Assembly: GCA_963556305.1 (NCBI GenBank)
Contig: OY745766.1
Span: 1,426,001 to 1,490,000, forward strand
DNA length: 64,000 nt
DNA from: Platismatia glauca
Taxonomy: Eukaryota > Ascomycota > Lecanoromycetes > Lecanorales > Parmeliaceae
Direction: 5' to 3'
The notes beneath the pieces are model-generated. The model searched no databases, was not told the DNA's origin, and was given only the letters and a program-made list of their open reading frames with translations. The translations under genes and the position numbers were made by a program. Shown here piece by piece: positions 42,062 through 52,079 of this stretch; the stretch's first letter is position 1; each line of letters begins with the position of its first letter.

Positions 42062-42703
42062 CTCCGCGAATTCCTCAGAGAAGAACTCAAATGGTCTCAG
42101 GCATTTATGACCGACCATGCCAACCGTCACTGCCTGCCAGCGACGGAGTTCAAGGAGGGTGATATGGTTATGTTGAATAGCAAGAACATCAAGACGGCGA
42201 GGCCCAATAAGTCCTTGGATCATAAGAACTTGGGCCCTTTCCGAATCGTGCGAGCTATCAACAACATGGCTTACGAGCTGGACCTACCTGAAGGGATGAA
42301 CATATTCCCGGTATTTCACCCATGGCTGTTACACATCGATAACAGCGACCCGCTCCCCGGTCAAGTCGAACCGCCTCCGCCACCAACGCAGGTGGATGAG
42401 GAGGGGAGCGAACACTTCGTTGATGAAGTCCTCGACTCCTGGATCGATGGACGGAGGAAAGACCCCTGGAGCAACAAGAAGGGGTGTCTTATGTACAAAT
42501 TCAAGTGGACAGGCTATCAACATGATGTCCCCAAATGGGAACCGTACTGGAACGGAGCTGGTTGTCCAGACTTGGTAGCAGACTTCCATCATGCTAACCC
42601 CGCAAAGCCGGGCCCCCACAAGTCCTTTCAAACCCCAGAAGACTGGGAACCACTAATTGCTATGCTGTTGAATGATCCTCGTGTGCTTGTTCAGGAGGAT
42701 TGA
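42062..42703 (+). mobile_element. Ty3/gypsy remnant: integrase C-terminus and chromodomain
   Basis: The frame contains EFKEGDMVMLNSKNIKTARP and LGPFRIVRAINNMAYELDLP, then VFHPWLLHI, the usual C-terminal region of gypsy integrases. A chromodomain follows (VDEVLDSWIDGRR...YKFKWTGYQHDVPKWEP). Everything 5' of this point (gag, protease, reverse transcriptase, RNase H and the integrase core) is missing. A polypurine tract at about 42846-42854 and an LTR follow. It is a 5'-truncated chromovirus-type element and is not mobile. Confidence 0.9.
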
Positions 42704-42857
42704 ACCAAGGATGATAAGCTGAATCTACACGACTGAGGAGGTGATCCCAGACTTGTGTAGAACACCACTGATCTGCATAGCACCAATGGACATACGACAC
42801 ATCAGCGGTTTTTGTTACTATGTCATGAGGACATGATGAATCTGAAGGGGGGGGTAG

Positions 42858-43028
42858 TGTCACGGTTTCAGCCCAGCCCTTCTCCGGGTACCGCGCTAGG
42901 CCTAGTAAGGCTAGCGCCTGAGCTTCACAGATGTACTTAGCATGCGATTCTTCTACATAGAACATCATAGTAGAATTCTATTCAAACCCGATACAAACAT
43001 CATTTGATCCCATATCGAGTCCCTGACA
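42858..43028 (+). mobile_element. 171-base 3' LTR of the Ty3/gypsy remnant
   Basis: Starts TGTCACGG right after the polypurine tract AAGGGGGGGGTAG and ends CCCTGACA, giving TGTCA/TGACA inverted ends. No matching 5' LTR is visible upstream. Confidence 0.75.
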
Positions 43029-43799
43029 TTAGAGGACATTCCATTCAAATGCTGAAAATCCTAGGGAAGTCTCCCAAGATCCGTAGAAGTAGCAAGTCCG
43101 TTTTTTGAGGTTCTGCCTAGGAACGTTCCCTAGCGAGTCCATTTAGGAAGATGCCTCAGGCTTGAAGGTGTGAGTCTAGCGGACTTGGAGGAGCGTCCCA
43201 GGATGTTTCTCCCAGGATTCATGGCTCGATAGTGGATTCAATGAGTCCAATTTTGAAATTCTTGATGCTGCACGAAATTGGTGGACTCAGCGAGCCCAGG
43301 AAAATAAATGTCCACTTCTCGATGGGTTCAGAGGCATCCTTCAAAAGTGGACTCGCTTGTCCAGCATTCAAAATGGACTCGCTGGATCCACAAATCCATC
43401 TCCTGGACGTTGGGTCCTAGATTCACGGTGTTTCAGCATGATCGGCATTTATTTGACCAGGGAAACGGGAACCTATTATTACGGTTTTTTTAGGGGGTGG
43501 GAAGCGCGGGGGACCTATAATTAGGTTTTGTGGGGGTTTGGGGGGATGTGTGAGGATGACGCTGGGGCACGGCGCCGGAGCGTGATGCTCGGGGTATGGA
43601 CGGCATGTGTCGACGACAACGATAGGGTATTGGCTCCATTCGACAAACTTTTCCCTTATGAGACCTCCATCACTTTAGCTTTCTGATTCTCCGGCTATGC
43701 AGGAAGCTCTTCGACCACCATCAAAGCCTTCAGCCTCTCACCTTTCGACTATCCTTTATACAACGATTCTCGCTGCACCATCCTCTTCATACATTTTCT
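43029..43799. repeat. Repeat-derived intergenic DNA
   Basis: Contains a family of GGACTCGCTGG-like words at about 43230-43395 and a copy of the GGGAACCTATTATTACGGT / TTTTTTAGGGGGTGGGA segment (about 43456-43515) also present at 33.7 kb. No gene. Confidence 0.5.
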
Positions 43800-44153
43800 C
43801 TATTCCAATATCTTCCCGCCTTCCGCCGAACCTTGCCCTTCATCATAACCATGATCAGAGTTGTATATGCCGTCTTCCCTTCCAGCCATCAGCGCTGGTC
43901 TAACCATTTTGTTCGCTCCTCCTCGTTCAAGTTCAGCGAATGGCCTTCTGGACAGGTTTTGGATGGAAAGTCGGCGCACCCCAGTCGCTCGGGCGGCTTT
44001 CTCAGCCAGCTCAATATCCTTTGTGTAGCCAATGGTCAGCGTATTGATGCTCACCATATCCTCTAGAACTTCTGGGATGCTAGCGTGAACATCGGCCGTG
44101 GAATTCGAAAAACTTCTTCGGCGAAGTAGAGATGGTCGTTTCGCAAATTTCAT
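43800..44153 (-). other. Unrecognised 117-residue frame
   Basis: A minus-strand frame with a genuine ATG at 44153 (MKFAKRPSLLRRRSFSNSTA), a helical middle (SIPEVLEDMVSINTLTIGYT) and LSIQNLSRRPFAELERGG. Composition is protein-like but no family is recognised. It may be an exon or a relic. Confidence 0.3.
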
Positions 44154-44264
44154 ATATCCTCTACATCCACCCCGGGCAGCAACGTCGACTCACTCGCCTT
44201 TGAATCTTCCCTCGCCAGTTCTCTGATAAGGACGGTGTTGTTGAATTAACAGGAAAAGTCGAAA

Positions 44265-44699
44265 ATGCCTTACGCAGAAAAAGCAAAAGCGAAAACACAG
44301 CAGTTCACCGGAAGGAAACTGAATTGAATAACAAAGGTGGACCAGCTGGTGCGATTTTGTCACGCGGACGTTGCATTAATCATTCGCAGAAATGAAAGGT
44401 ATTATACGTATCAATCGACTAATCACAAACTGTGGCCTCCCAACATAACAGAAATCGTATGTATGAACAGGACTTATTAATCTTTGAGCTGATTGAGCTA
44501 TCAGGAAGCCTCGTACCGGTTGCCTGTCAGTCTGCTATCCAAAGACTTTGATCATTCCAGTTGTGAAGTTTCGCATAACTCAAAGGTGGAGGAACCGTCA
44601 AATGAAAGGTCTGATTCGGTTGAGACTTCGAAAGGCATATCGATCTTGAGGGATCTGATGTCGCATTGCATACATTTAGCAGTACGAATGATGCTATAG
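44265..44699 (+). pseudogene. MADS-box-like gene, copy 2, one nonsense codon
   Basis: Two exons, 44265-44456 and 44505-44699, with a 48-base intron (GTATGT...GATTGAGCTATCAG). The frame reads AKTQQFTGRKLN, a TGA at 44325-44327, then ITKVDQLVRFCHADVALIIR and NERYYTYQSTNHKLWPPNI. The second exon is EASYRLPVSLLSKDF...HLAVRMML. This is a small MADS/SRF-like protein of about 128 residues, broken once at codon 21; CGA to TGA would explain it. The intron and the rest of the frame are clean. Copy 1 at 34.0 kb is more damaged. Confidence 0.65.
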
Positions 44700-44804
44700 G
44701 GTAGCGATGTTGAGTAGCATGGGCAGAAACAGGACAGGTAGAAGAAGTAGGATAGGGTAGAAGCAGGAAAATGAGAAAGAAGTGGGCATGCCTTTGACCC
44801 TGAA

Positions 44805-44965
44805 AATAAGGCTCCTATTTTAATCAGTCACGTGAAACTTCCGATATATAAATAGCCAGAGGATGAAGCTAGCACTGCGGAGACAGCCCCATAAAGCGCA
44901 GCGAACGGCAGAACTGCGGAAATCAGGACCGCGAATGCCAGTACTGGTAGAAGTGGGCCGGGGTG
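44805..44965. repeat. Dispersed direct repeat, copy A, with TATA element
   Basis: Shares a collinear stretch with 48362-48515: CTCCTATTTT, CAGTCACGTGAAACTTCC, ATATATAAATAGCCAGAG, GATGAAGCTAGCACTG and CCAGTACTGGTAGAAGTGGG. The TATATAAATAGC word looks like a core promoter. It may be an LTR or MITE remnant. Confidence 0.7.
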
Positions 44966-45227
44966 CCAGAATGTGAGAGGTTACCATCAATTAACATCCC
45001 TGATTACAATGATCTCCAACCAGATTCGGCACACACAGGCCAAAAATGGCCCTAATATCTGAGAGACAAGACTCAACATCAGGCGATACAACTCGGGATA
45101 ACTTCGGCGTAGACTTCAATCCGAGAAAATGCAGTTCCCTGGGGTATGCAACATAGGTTGGGGGCTAAGTGTACTAATTACTGACAGTTCATTTCCAGCA
45201 TTTTTTGATTTCGTTATCTGCTTGCTG

Positions 45228-45608
45228 GTATTGAAGAAGCCAGATTCGGTCTAGGCCTAGAAGGGAAGGTTGGTCGGCAAGAGCCACTGCAGCCACAGGG
45301 CACAAGCCTCAGCCTCTTCGCGACTATCCCTTCTCTGAACCAATGAAACTCCAAATCTCACTAGCCTTTCTCTTCTTTGAGCATCGAAGAATAGTGCCGC
45401 AAGCATGCTACAGTGGTCGGGTGCTTCTCTCCGAGTGTCTTCCTATATCCAGTGTATGCTCGATGATAAACACTTTCGCATCCTTGTACCGTTTCTTTTG
45501 GTGCAGTAAATAGACAAGACAGTAAACACTCGTCAGCGTATCAGGATGCTCCTTGCCCAGCACTGCCTCACACAACGCCATGATTTGGTCTGATATGGAA
45601 TGTATCAT
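45228..45608 (-). repeat. NLR TPR-tail fragment, right arm of the inverted repeat
   Basis: On the minus strand the order is GKEHPDTLTSVYCLVYLLHQ, a frame change, then YRKTLGEKHPTTVACLRHYS. This is TPR tail sequence matching 41488-41762 in inverted orientation. Frame changes show it is a relic. Confidence 0.7.
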
Positions 45609-46568
45609 GCTGCGGCTTTTTTCTTGTCTGAGAGGCTTGCATCAAAGAAGAAATTGACTTTCTAGTAAATGATCCACTGTTTTGGATGGAGTGGGAGTAT
45701 CAATCTGCTCCCACGGTCCTCGTCTTCCGTCCTGCCGCATCCTGTCCATGCCAATCAAAGATGCGGGATGAAGTTCGACCACTGAACGGATTCGAAAGCA
45801 CCTGTCGGAAGCAATCTCAAACTGACGAAGCACTCCACTATAATATACACACGTGCTGCAGAATAGATCACAATAGCAGCTGACGTGATGATGACTCGCC
45901 AAATTGGCACAAAATCGATTATCCGAGTTTGAGGAAACAACTTGAGATATCAGCTCTGCCATTCACCGAGGTTACAGAGGAAAAAAAGGGATGCAGCTGT
46001 AATCATGATAATGCAATTGACCCGCCAAAGTTTCTGCTCTACTTGAGTGGGAAAGTGAAAGTCCCATGCGATGAAATGTATGCAGGTGAAAGTCATAATA
46101 ACAATGATGCGTCCGTTCTCTATCTTAGAGCTTCAGCAGGGTTTCCGAAAACGTTGGGCCCGGACCATCCTACGACACGGAGCTGCTCCTATCACTATTC
46201 GTCTATGATTCGTGAAATAGAAGGCCAGGGTAGAGACGTCTAGTACTCTAGGCCAGAGTCTGATTTCCGATTCTGTCAGCGGATTAATCAGGTCTCGAAT
46301 ATAACTAACACTACAGCGCAAAATTGACGTCGTTTGAATTTTTATTTATTCTTTATCTCTGTATGCAGCCGAAGGGTACGACAACCATGAATAGATGATC
46401 ATGGACTTAGCGGCTTAACAGCCGAACAAGTCACTCTTTCGACCGGTATATTGCCTCCTTTTTCCTGTAAAACTGATTTTTCATCGCTTAAGTAGATGAG
46501 GGCGGATCTCCTAGCTTGTTAAGGAGTTCACAGAAAATAGAGGCGCAACCTAGTAATCGAGTTCACTT
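45609..46568. pseudogene. Mostly non-coding, with a third NLR tail relic
   Basis: At about 46080-46240 a plus-strand frame reads LYLRASAGFPKTLGPDHPTT and RSCSYHYSSMIREIE, a diverged version of the NLR tail seen at 41.5 and 45.4 kb. The rest shows no gene. Confidence 0.5.
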
Positions 46569-47140
46569 ATGATTTCTCTTCATCTGACTACAGGAGCCCT
46601 CGTCAAGCATGAGCAAATTTGCTTGGCCTTGGATCAGCCTCCACAAGAGCTTCAACTTCCCATCAAGCCGCTTATAAATCTTCTAAAGACAATCAACGCC
46701 TTAGTGTTACTTCTAAAACACTTCCCTAAATGCTTAAATCGATGTATACAACAACTCTTCACCGTCAAAGCTTCTGGTGCAACCGAGGACCAAGACATTG
46801 ATCATGCTTTCCACAACTTGGGGCTTCTCTATACTGATCAGGGCAAGATGGCTGAGGCCGAGAAGATGTATCAGCGGGCACTGGAGGGATACGAGAAAGC
46901 ATGGGGTCCTGGGCATACGCCCACACTCGACACCGTCAACAACTTGGGCATCCTCTATGCTGATCAGGGCAAGATGGCTGAGGCCGAGAAGATGTACCAG
47001 CGGGCACTGGAGGGAAGGGAGAAAGCATAGGACCCTAGTCATACAGTGATCATTAAAGCATTTACCAGGGTTCTTCAAAACTTGGACAAGCTTACACGAA
47101 GTCCAGGAGCAACAGGACTTTTCACTCAAGATCCTCAATA
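46569..47140 (+). pseudogene. TPR-array fragment of an NLR
   Basis: The frame has two TPR units of the type LLYTDQGKMAEAEKMYQRAL followed by EGYEKAWGPGHTPTLDTVNN. A TAG at 47028 falls where the next unit would read GPSHT-like sequence; coding-like residues (VIIKAFTRVLQNLDKL) continue after it. The DNA of a unit is almost the same as in the array at 63.5 kb. No NB-ARC precedes it. A relic. Confidence 0.7.
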
Positions 47141-47159
47141 AAAATATCCAACAATGCTT

Positions 47160-47713
47160 AATACATCCCGCGCCAGGGTTGAGATTGGGTTCCGCACTGA
47201 CACCCGTTTCGGATATAGCATCACCATTGTCTCCATGATTTGCTTGGTATATTTAATCAAACTATCTCGAGCTCCTGATGTGACGCGCAATTACACCGAC
47301 ATTATTATTTGGACGAGCGTTGAGGTGAACATTTCTATCATCTGTGATCAGTAAATGACAATTTTCTCTCCTTTTTCCCAAGGTTAAGAACATTAGCTGA
47401 CTCAGTATCTTTCCTGCTACTACTAGCCTGCCTGCCATCTCTCGACCCAATAGCATCGTACATCTCTAAGCTACTCAAACGACTACGCAAGCAAAACAAC
47501 TCTCACAAAAGAGGGTCCCAATCACTTATGGACATCCTACCGGGAGGCAAACCAGCATCATTATCAGTCTCACCATCATCGCGGAGACAGAGCTGGAATG
47601 ATGAGCCACATCTCATGCTAGACTCGCCAGTCGTCGTTGAGGTGGAAGCAAGGAATCCACGAGCGCCGAAGTTAGATGCGGAAGCCCCGGGACCCCATAT
47701 ACTGGAGATTTAG
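47160..47713 (+). pseudogene. 3' part of a fungal rhodopsin-like (PTH11-type) membrane protein
   Basis: The first frame reads RFGYSITIVSMICLVYLIKL and TRNYTDIIIWTSVEVNISII, two membrane helices of the fungal rhodopsin-like domain. After a probable intron (donor GTGATC about 47343, acceptor CTCAG at 47405) it continues SFLLLLACLPSLDPIASYIS and a Ser/Arg-rich cytosolic tail ending at 47713. The N-terminal five or so helices are absent, so this is a truncated gene. The intact family senses extracellular cues or is of unknown role. Confidence 0.6.
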
Positions 47714-48361
47714 ACATTGGAACCTGTACTGGAGATGGAATCTCATAGACCCTTGGCCGAGTTGGAGGGATCGAGTAAAGCCATGGACAAGTTGAAGTGA
47801 CGGAACGACTATGCCGTCGAGTTCTGATTTCAGAGTCGCTTCGTCAAAGAAAAGATTAAAAATAGCGTATGAATTATTGGGAGCAATGGTATCTGGCAAA
47901 TTGCCCTGGCCATATCTGTATGGCTGGTTAATTTTCACGGGGGTATACTTGGGCAGTCGCTTTGGCTTTGGGAGGGTCCTTTCGGAGCTGTCTTTGGCTT
48001 TGGATCTTTCTTCACGCGATCTAGATCATTTGACACCTTATTACGAGGCATGGTAGTATTTTTTGGTCAATTGGCTTTCATCCGAACTCTGGAAGACGCA
48101 TTTGTTTTGGTAGTTTTTCGGTAGTGGGGCTATAGGGCTGAACCCCTGAATTTTGTGCCCTGCCAATCCGTGGGATACGGTAGGGACGTTGAGGAAGCTG
48201 AGATAATAATGCCGATACCTGCTCTCTTGACAGGAGCATCCTTGGAGTAGGCTAGTCGTCAGAAATGCAGACATCATCGAAGGTTCCACCTTTGGCCAGG
48301 CTCAACGATCCATTTTCGGAATTGAGTTCGTGGGAACCGAACGTAAGCTCACGGGAATTCT
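47714..48361. other. Intergenic region with a shared short repeat
   Basis: No gene recognised. A stretch at about 48262-48325 (CATCATCGAAGGTTCCACCT, then TTGGCCAGGCTCAACGATCC) is nearly repeated at 54434-54500. A plus-strand frame at 47811-48056 has weak coding character only. Confidence 0.45.
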
Positions 48362-48760
48362 GAAAATAAGGGTCCTATTTTGACCATCAGTCACGTGAAA
48401 CTTCCAATATATAAATAGCCAGAGAATGAAGCTAGCACTGGCAGAGACAGCCCTATGAAGCGCAGCGAAAGAAAGCAAGCCAGTACCGTAGACACCAGTA
48501 CTGGTAGAAGTGGGCGAAGAAGCAGGTTCTAGGAAACAGTGCTTTCCTAGATTCTCCTACGTCCTGTAACCCAGGAGCTCAATTTTCATCGGAGTCAGGC
48601 TCTCTCAAGCGCAGTATCAGGATTCTATGCCATCCTAGGTGCGGTTTGCTAAGAACCGCGTTGTCCCAATAACACTATGCTCCTACTGGGCTGGCTCCCA
48701 GGAGAGATGTGCTAGTTAGCCCCAGGAGCTCCCGCTTAGGAACGTCCCTTTACAAAGACC
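48362..48760. repeat. Dispersed repeat, copy B, plus palindromic repeat
   Basis: 48362-48515 repeats 44805-44965 in the same orientation, including the TATATAAATAGCC word. 48691-48736 (CTACTGGGCTGGCTCCCAGG, then GTGCTAGTTAGCCCCAGGAG) repeats 33.66 kb. These are transposon remnants of unknown class. Confidence 0.7.
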
Positions 48761-48898
48761 CCATTAGCCCAACATAGGCCCAGGACCCACAGGACATTTT
48801 GGTGCACATGAGTTCTGGGCATATGAACTTTTTGTTCGACCTTTTGTGGTTAAATTTTGTAGAAAAGGGCGGTAAATGAGAATGTGCGTGTCTTCATA

Positions 48899-49320
48899 AC
48901 ATCTTGTGCACGAGATCCGCGACACCGGCGACATTGCAGTCGCCACAGCGCACAAACCAGGGATCCCTTTCGAACGCAAAGCTTGACATCTCAGACTCCA
49001 GCGACATCCAATCAGCCTTCGTAACCGCCTTTAATAAGTTCGGCCGCGTTGATGAGGTGGTCAACAATGCAGGGTACAGTGGACCTTTTGAAGGGCTATC
49101 AGATAGCTAGATCCGGACACAGATTGGAATCAATTTCTTCGGTTTGATCAATGTTACGAGCACGGCTGTGGAGGCTATGAGGTGTTAGAAGTCTAATGGA
49201 GGTTGGATCATACAAGTCACCTCTACCGGAGGCCAAAGAGGGTAAGGCTCCCTTACAAATCCCCCAGAATACAAATCCTACTAACATCTATACATGTTCA
49301 ACATCTACTGCGCCTCCTAT
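48899..49320 (+). pseudogene. Short-chain dehydrogenase/reductase relic
   Basis: The plus-strand frame reads AKLDISDSSDIQSAFVTAFN and KFGRVDEVVNNAGYSGPFEG with the NNAG motif of classical SDRs, then after a TAG codon IGINFFGLINVTSTAVEAMR, GGWIIQVTSTGG and later FNIYCAS. The N-terminal Rossmann glycine motif and the C-terminus are missing. Stops at about 49108 (CAG-to-TAG type) and in the AMR region show it is dead. Confidence 0.7.
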
Positions 49321-50199
49321 GGACCTCCCCGCCAGCGCCACCCAACTTGCGATCACATGAGCACCGAAGAAGCAATTGAGGGTGATTGTTGTGGCAGATG
49401 CGTATGAGGCGATCATGGTGAAAACAAGTTTGAGGGAGGGACTGAGTAATTCTACTGATGTTGAGGGGTGTAAGGCTCCTTGAAGTGGCTACGTTGAGAT
49501 AGTGCGGGCAATGTACAGAAACATTGTATGTACATAGCGAATGGAGTAGATATATCCTGCCTTCTCCTGATCTTTAGCCTGCACACTCTTTTGCTCAAAC
49601 AGAATTTCGGAATCCCCTGCTCACAAGCTTCAGGTCGAGCAAGTCATGGATGACTCGGCTCGGATAATAGGGCAGCGCTGTTTCCCCGATCGTCAAGCAG
49701 TACCAAAACTGTAGAGTGGCTGACCCGTACTGATCGGACGCGGTGTGTGTCTGAACTCGAATGGCTATTCTCGTTCCAAGTCTCCCAGTGACTTTCGAGG
49801 CAGTCGAGGAGATTTCTGCATAGCAAGTTTTTGCACGACTGTATCTAGCATATTGTATCCCGACCTCCTCTTATGATGTTTCTTTAAATCTCGACATGAT
49901 TCGTAAAGCGTCGCGAATGTGCCTTTTCCGGAGATACAGGATTGGCGAACTCGATATGACCAGTCGACCTGGCAGCGTACCATACTCAGCGCCCCATGAC
50001 GTCTTCAGTCACCTCCATCGGAGCCCTTAGTGGTGTTGCACACCAAGGCACAGCCCTATGAATGCCTGAACGGCGAATGCACGCTATCCAACGTTCCAGC
50101 GGCAGAATCCGTGTTACGGGTAATGCACGACAGCTGGAGCGGTTGTGCTGGTAAACCAGTTTCCGCACGCCATCATCGCCGCAGATGTACCTCTTTGCA
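49321..50199. other. Intergenic region
   Basis: Nearly 900 bases with no credible gene or repeat. Some minus-strand frames around 49765-50168 are Arg/Cys-rich but show no family. Confidence 0.35.
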
Positions 50200-51774
50200 C
50201 TAGAGCCTGGGTTTTCTATAGATGACTTGTGAGGCTTCAGGTCTCCTGCTAGGCCTCTTCTTGACTTGAGGCGCTTTCATGGATTGTCGATTCGGGGAGA
50301 CGTTGGGTGGAAGATTCGTTTGGGCTCTGACCGGAGTTCTGTGACTGGAGCTAGTCAACATACCAACGTCCAGGGCAAGCTCGTCAGTTGACGTCTCAGA
50401 TTCTGGGTGAGTGGCCTCGTTCGATGACAATGATACAAAGCTCTGCGTGGATGAAACCAGATCTGAATGTTCCGCATCTGGCACCTTGCCGTTCGCCGCA
50501 GCTATAAGCTCTTTTCGTTTCTCTTCCGCCCAGTCTCTAGCATTTCTCAAAGCGCTAGCCCCTTGTCGGAAGGTATCCGGAGCATCGGTCATAGCGAACG
50601 ATCTGAGTTGGGTCATGCGGTATTCGGTAGGATTCGTAGGAGCTTCGGACGGAGTCGGATGGGTTGTATACATGGTAAGGAGGCCACTATGGTGATAGGT
50701 TGATGCGATTGTATACGCGTTGTTGTCGAACAGCGTCTCCTGACCGACGTATGATCGAAGCTCGTGTATCCTCCGGGCACCCACAGCACCGTCATATAAA
50801 GCTTGTCGCTTGCATACGTCTGTAGTCCCCTTTGGACCTTTCGCCTCCGTGAAGAAGTTGGGCAAGCACGGTGCAGCGGTATTCGTCGACGGCACGATGT
50901 AAGGCCCCAACTCTTCCCGGATCTGCTTGTTTAGATCCGCCGGACGGCTCCCATCGTAGCAGTCTGGCTTGGCCTTGGTGATAGAGCCATCAGTCAGGTG
51001 TTTGAGGTTTCCGAAGAGAAGGTTCTCCTGTGAGGGAATGTCGGCGGTGCCAGCAATGATCGGGAATGCCTTGCTCATCACAGTGTTTTCAGTCAAAGCC
51101 TGCATGTTTGTTTTTTCAAACTTCCGAAACGCTTCACGAGGAAAGCGTGATGGCGAAAGAGAAGGCCGTGGCTGCGCTAGCCTCTCATTTATTTCCTCCC
51201 AATTGTCCGGATATACGGAGCCATCGTCATCATCATAGTCGTATCCATGAGGATAAATGCCATGATCAATGAGATGCTGCTCGAAGGCAGGATCATATGC
51301 AGAGGATTTCTTCGTCTTCGAGGAAATATCCGATTCTCTTCCAGTCTTGGCTCGTTTCCTAGAACCCAATTGACTTGACGACATCATTCGATTGGAAGGA
51401 ACGGCGGTTTCGGGTTCTGGATACTGGCATACAGTCAGAAAGCAATTTTAAAAGGGTTGGATGGAACTTACAGCTCTCAGGTTCCCAAGGCTTGGTCCAC
51501 CGTGTCTTGCGAAGCGCTTGAGCTGTGCAAGGTCAATGTCTTCCTTGCCAGTCCGATCAGGCGGTAAAGGAGCAGCAGGCCACTCTGTTCTTCGATCAAA
51601 CTCTCGAAGAGTGCGAGGAGTAAGCCACTGCCGTGACAAATTGTCCCAAAACCAGCTGGGTGTCCTGTGTCGTTGCTGCTTCTCGAGCTTTCGCCGTTTA
51701 GCGATGGGCGGTGGTGAAGAGTCAGTCGTAGACTCTGCTTCAACATACAGCTGTCGCTTTTGACTGCCGGGCAT
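50200..51774 (-). CDS. DUF7924-type fungal protein
   Basis: Exons 51774-51472 and 51423-50200 (48-base intron GTAAGT...TGCCAG) give 508 residues. The start at 51774 (MPGSQKRQL) is the first ATG of the frame. Characteristic blocks: WFWDNLSRQWLTPRTLREFD, LKRFARHGGPSLGNLRA, YDPAFEQHLIDHGIYPHGYD, NWEEINERLAQPRPSLSPSR, KPDCYDGSRPADLNKQIREE, NFFTEAKGPKGTTDVCKRQA, LYDGAVGARRIHELRSYV, and MTQLRSFAMTDAPDTFRQGA. I recognise these as the DUF7924 family, found in many copies in Pezizomycotina. The PDCYDG ... FFTEAKG pair fits a PD-(D/E)XK nuclease-like core; that is inference. The Ser/Arg-rich tail is variable. No break is seen. Confidence 0.82.
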
Positions 51775-52079
51775 TGGATTTTTCTCTAAAGGCAATGAAT
51801 CTCAGACTTATGACACGTCTTTTTCCAGTGGATGATGGACAATCAAGAACGAGATGCAGATAGCGCGCGTCTCCGACAACCACGCTAGCGTATGAGTCAT
51901 TTCGAATTGCGGGGTTGATAGCCAATCAAACGGAATGACTGCTGCCTGAAAAACCCTAAATATATGTATGCGCCGGATAAGCACTCACACCTTTTGATTC
52001 CTCGTCCCATCGAAATGATAGTGTGAGCACCTTGTGCACTGCAGCTTCAAGCCTGCACCCACGTCTACCGGATTCGCAA
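51775..52079. other. Divergent intergenic region
   Basis: About 300 bases between the DUF7924 gene (minus) and the kinase gene (plus), so both promoters should be here. No motif recognised. Confidence 0.4.

Noticed and set aside
47811..48056. 81-codon plus-strand frame with a hydrophobic middle
   Set aside because: No ATG context of quality, no family, and it sits in repeat debris.
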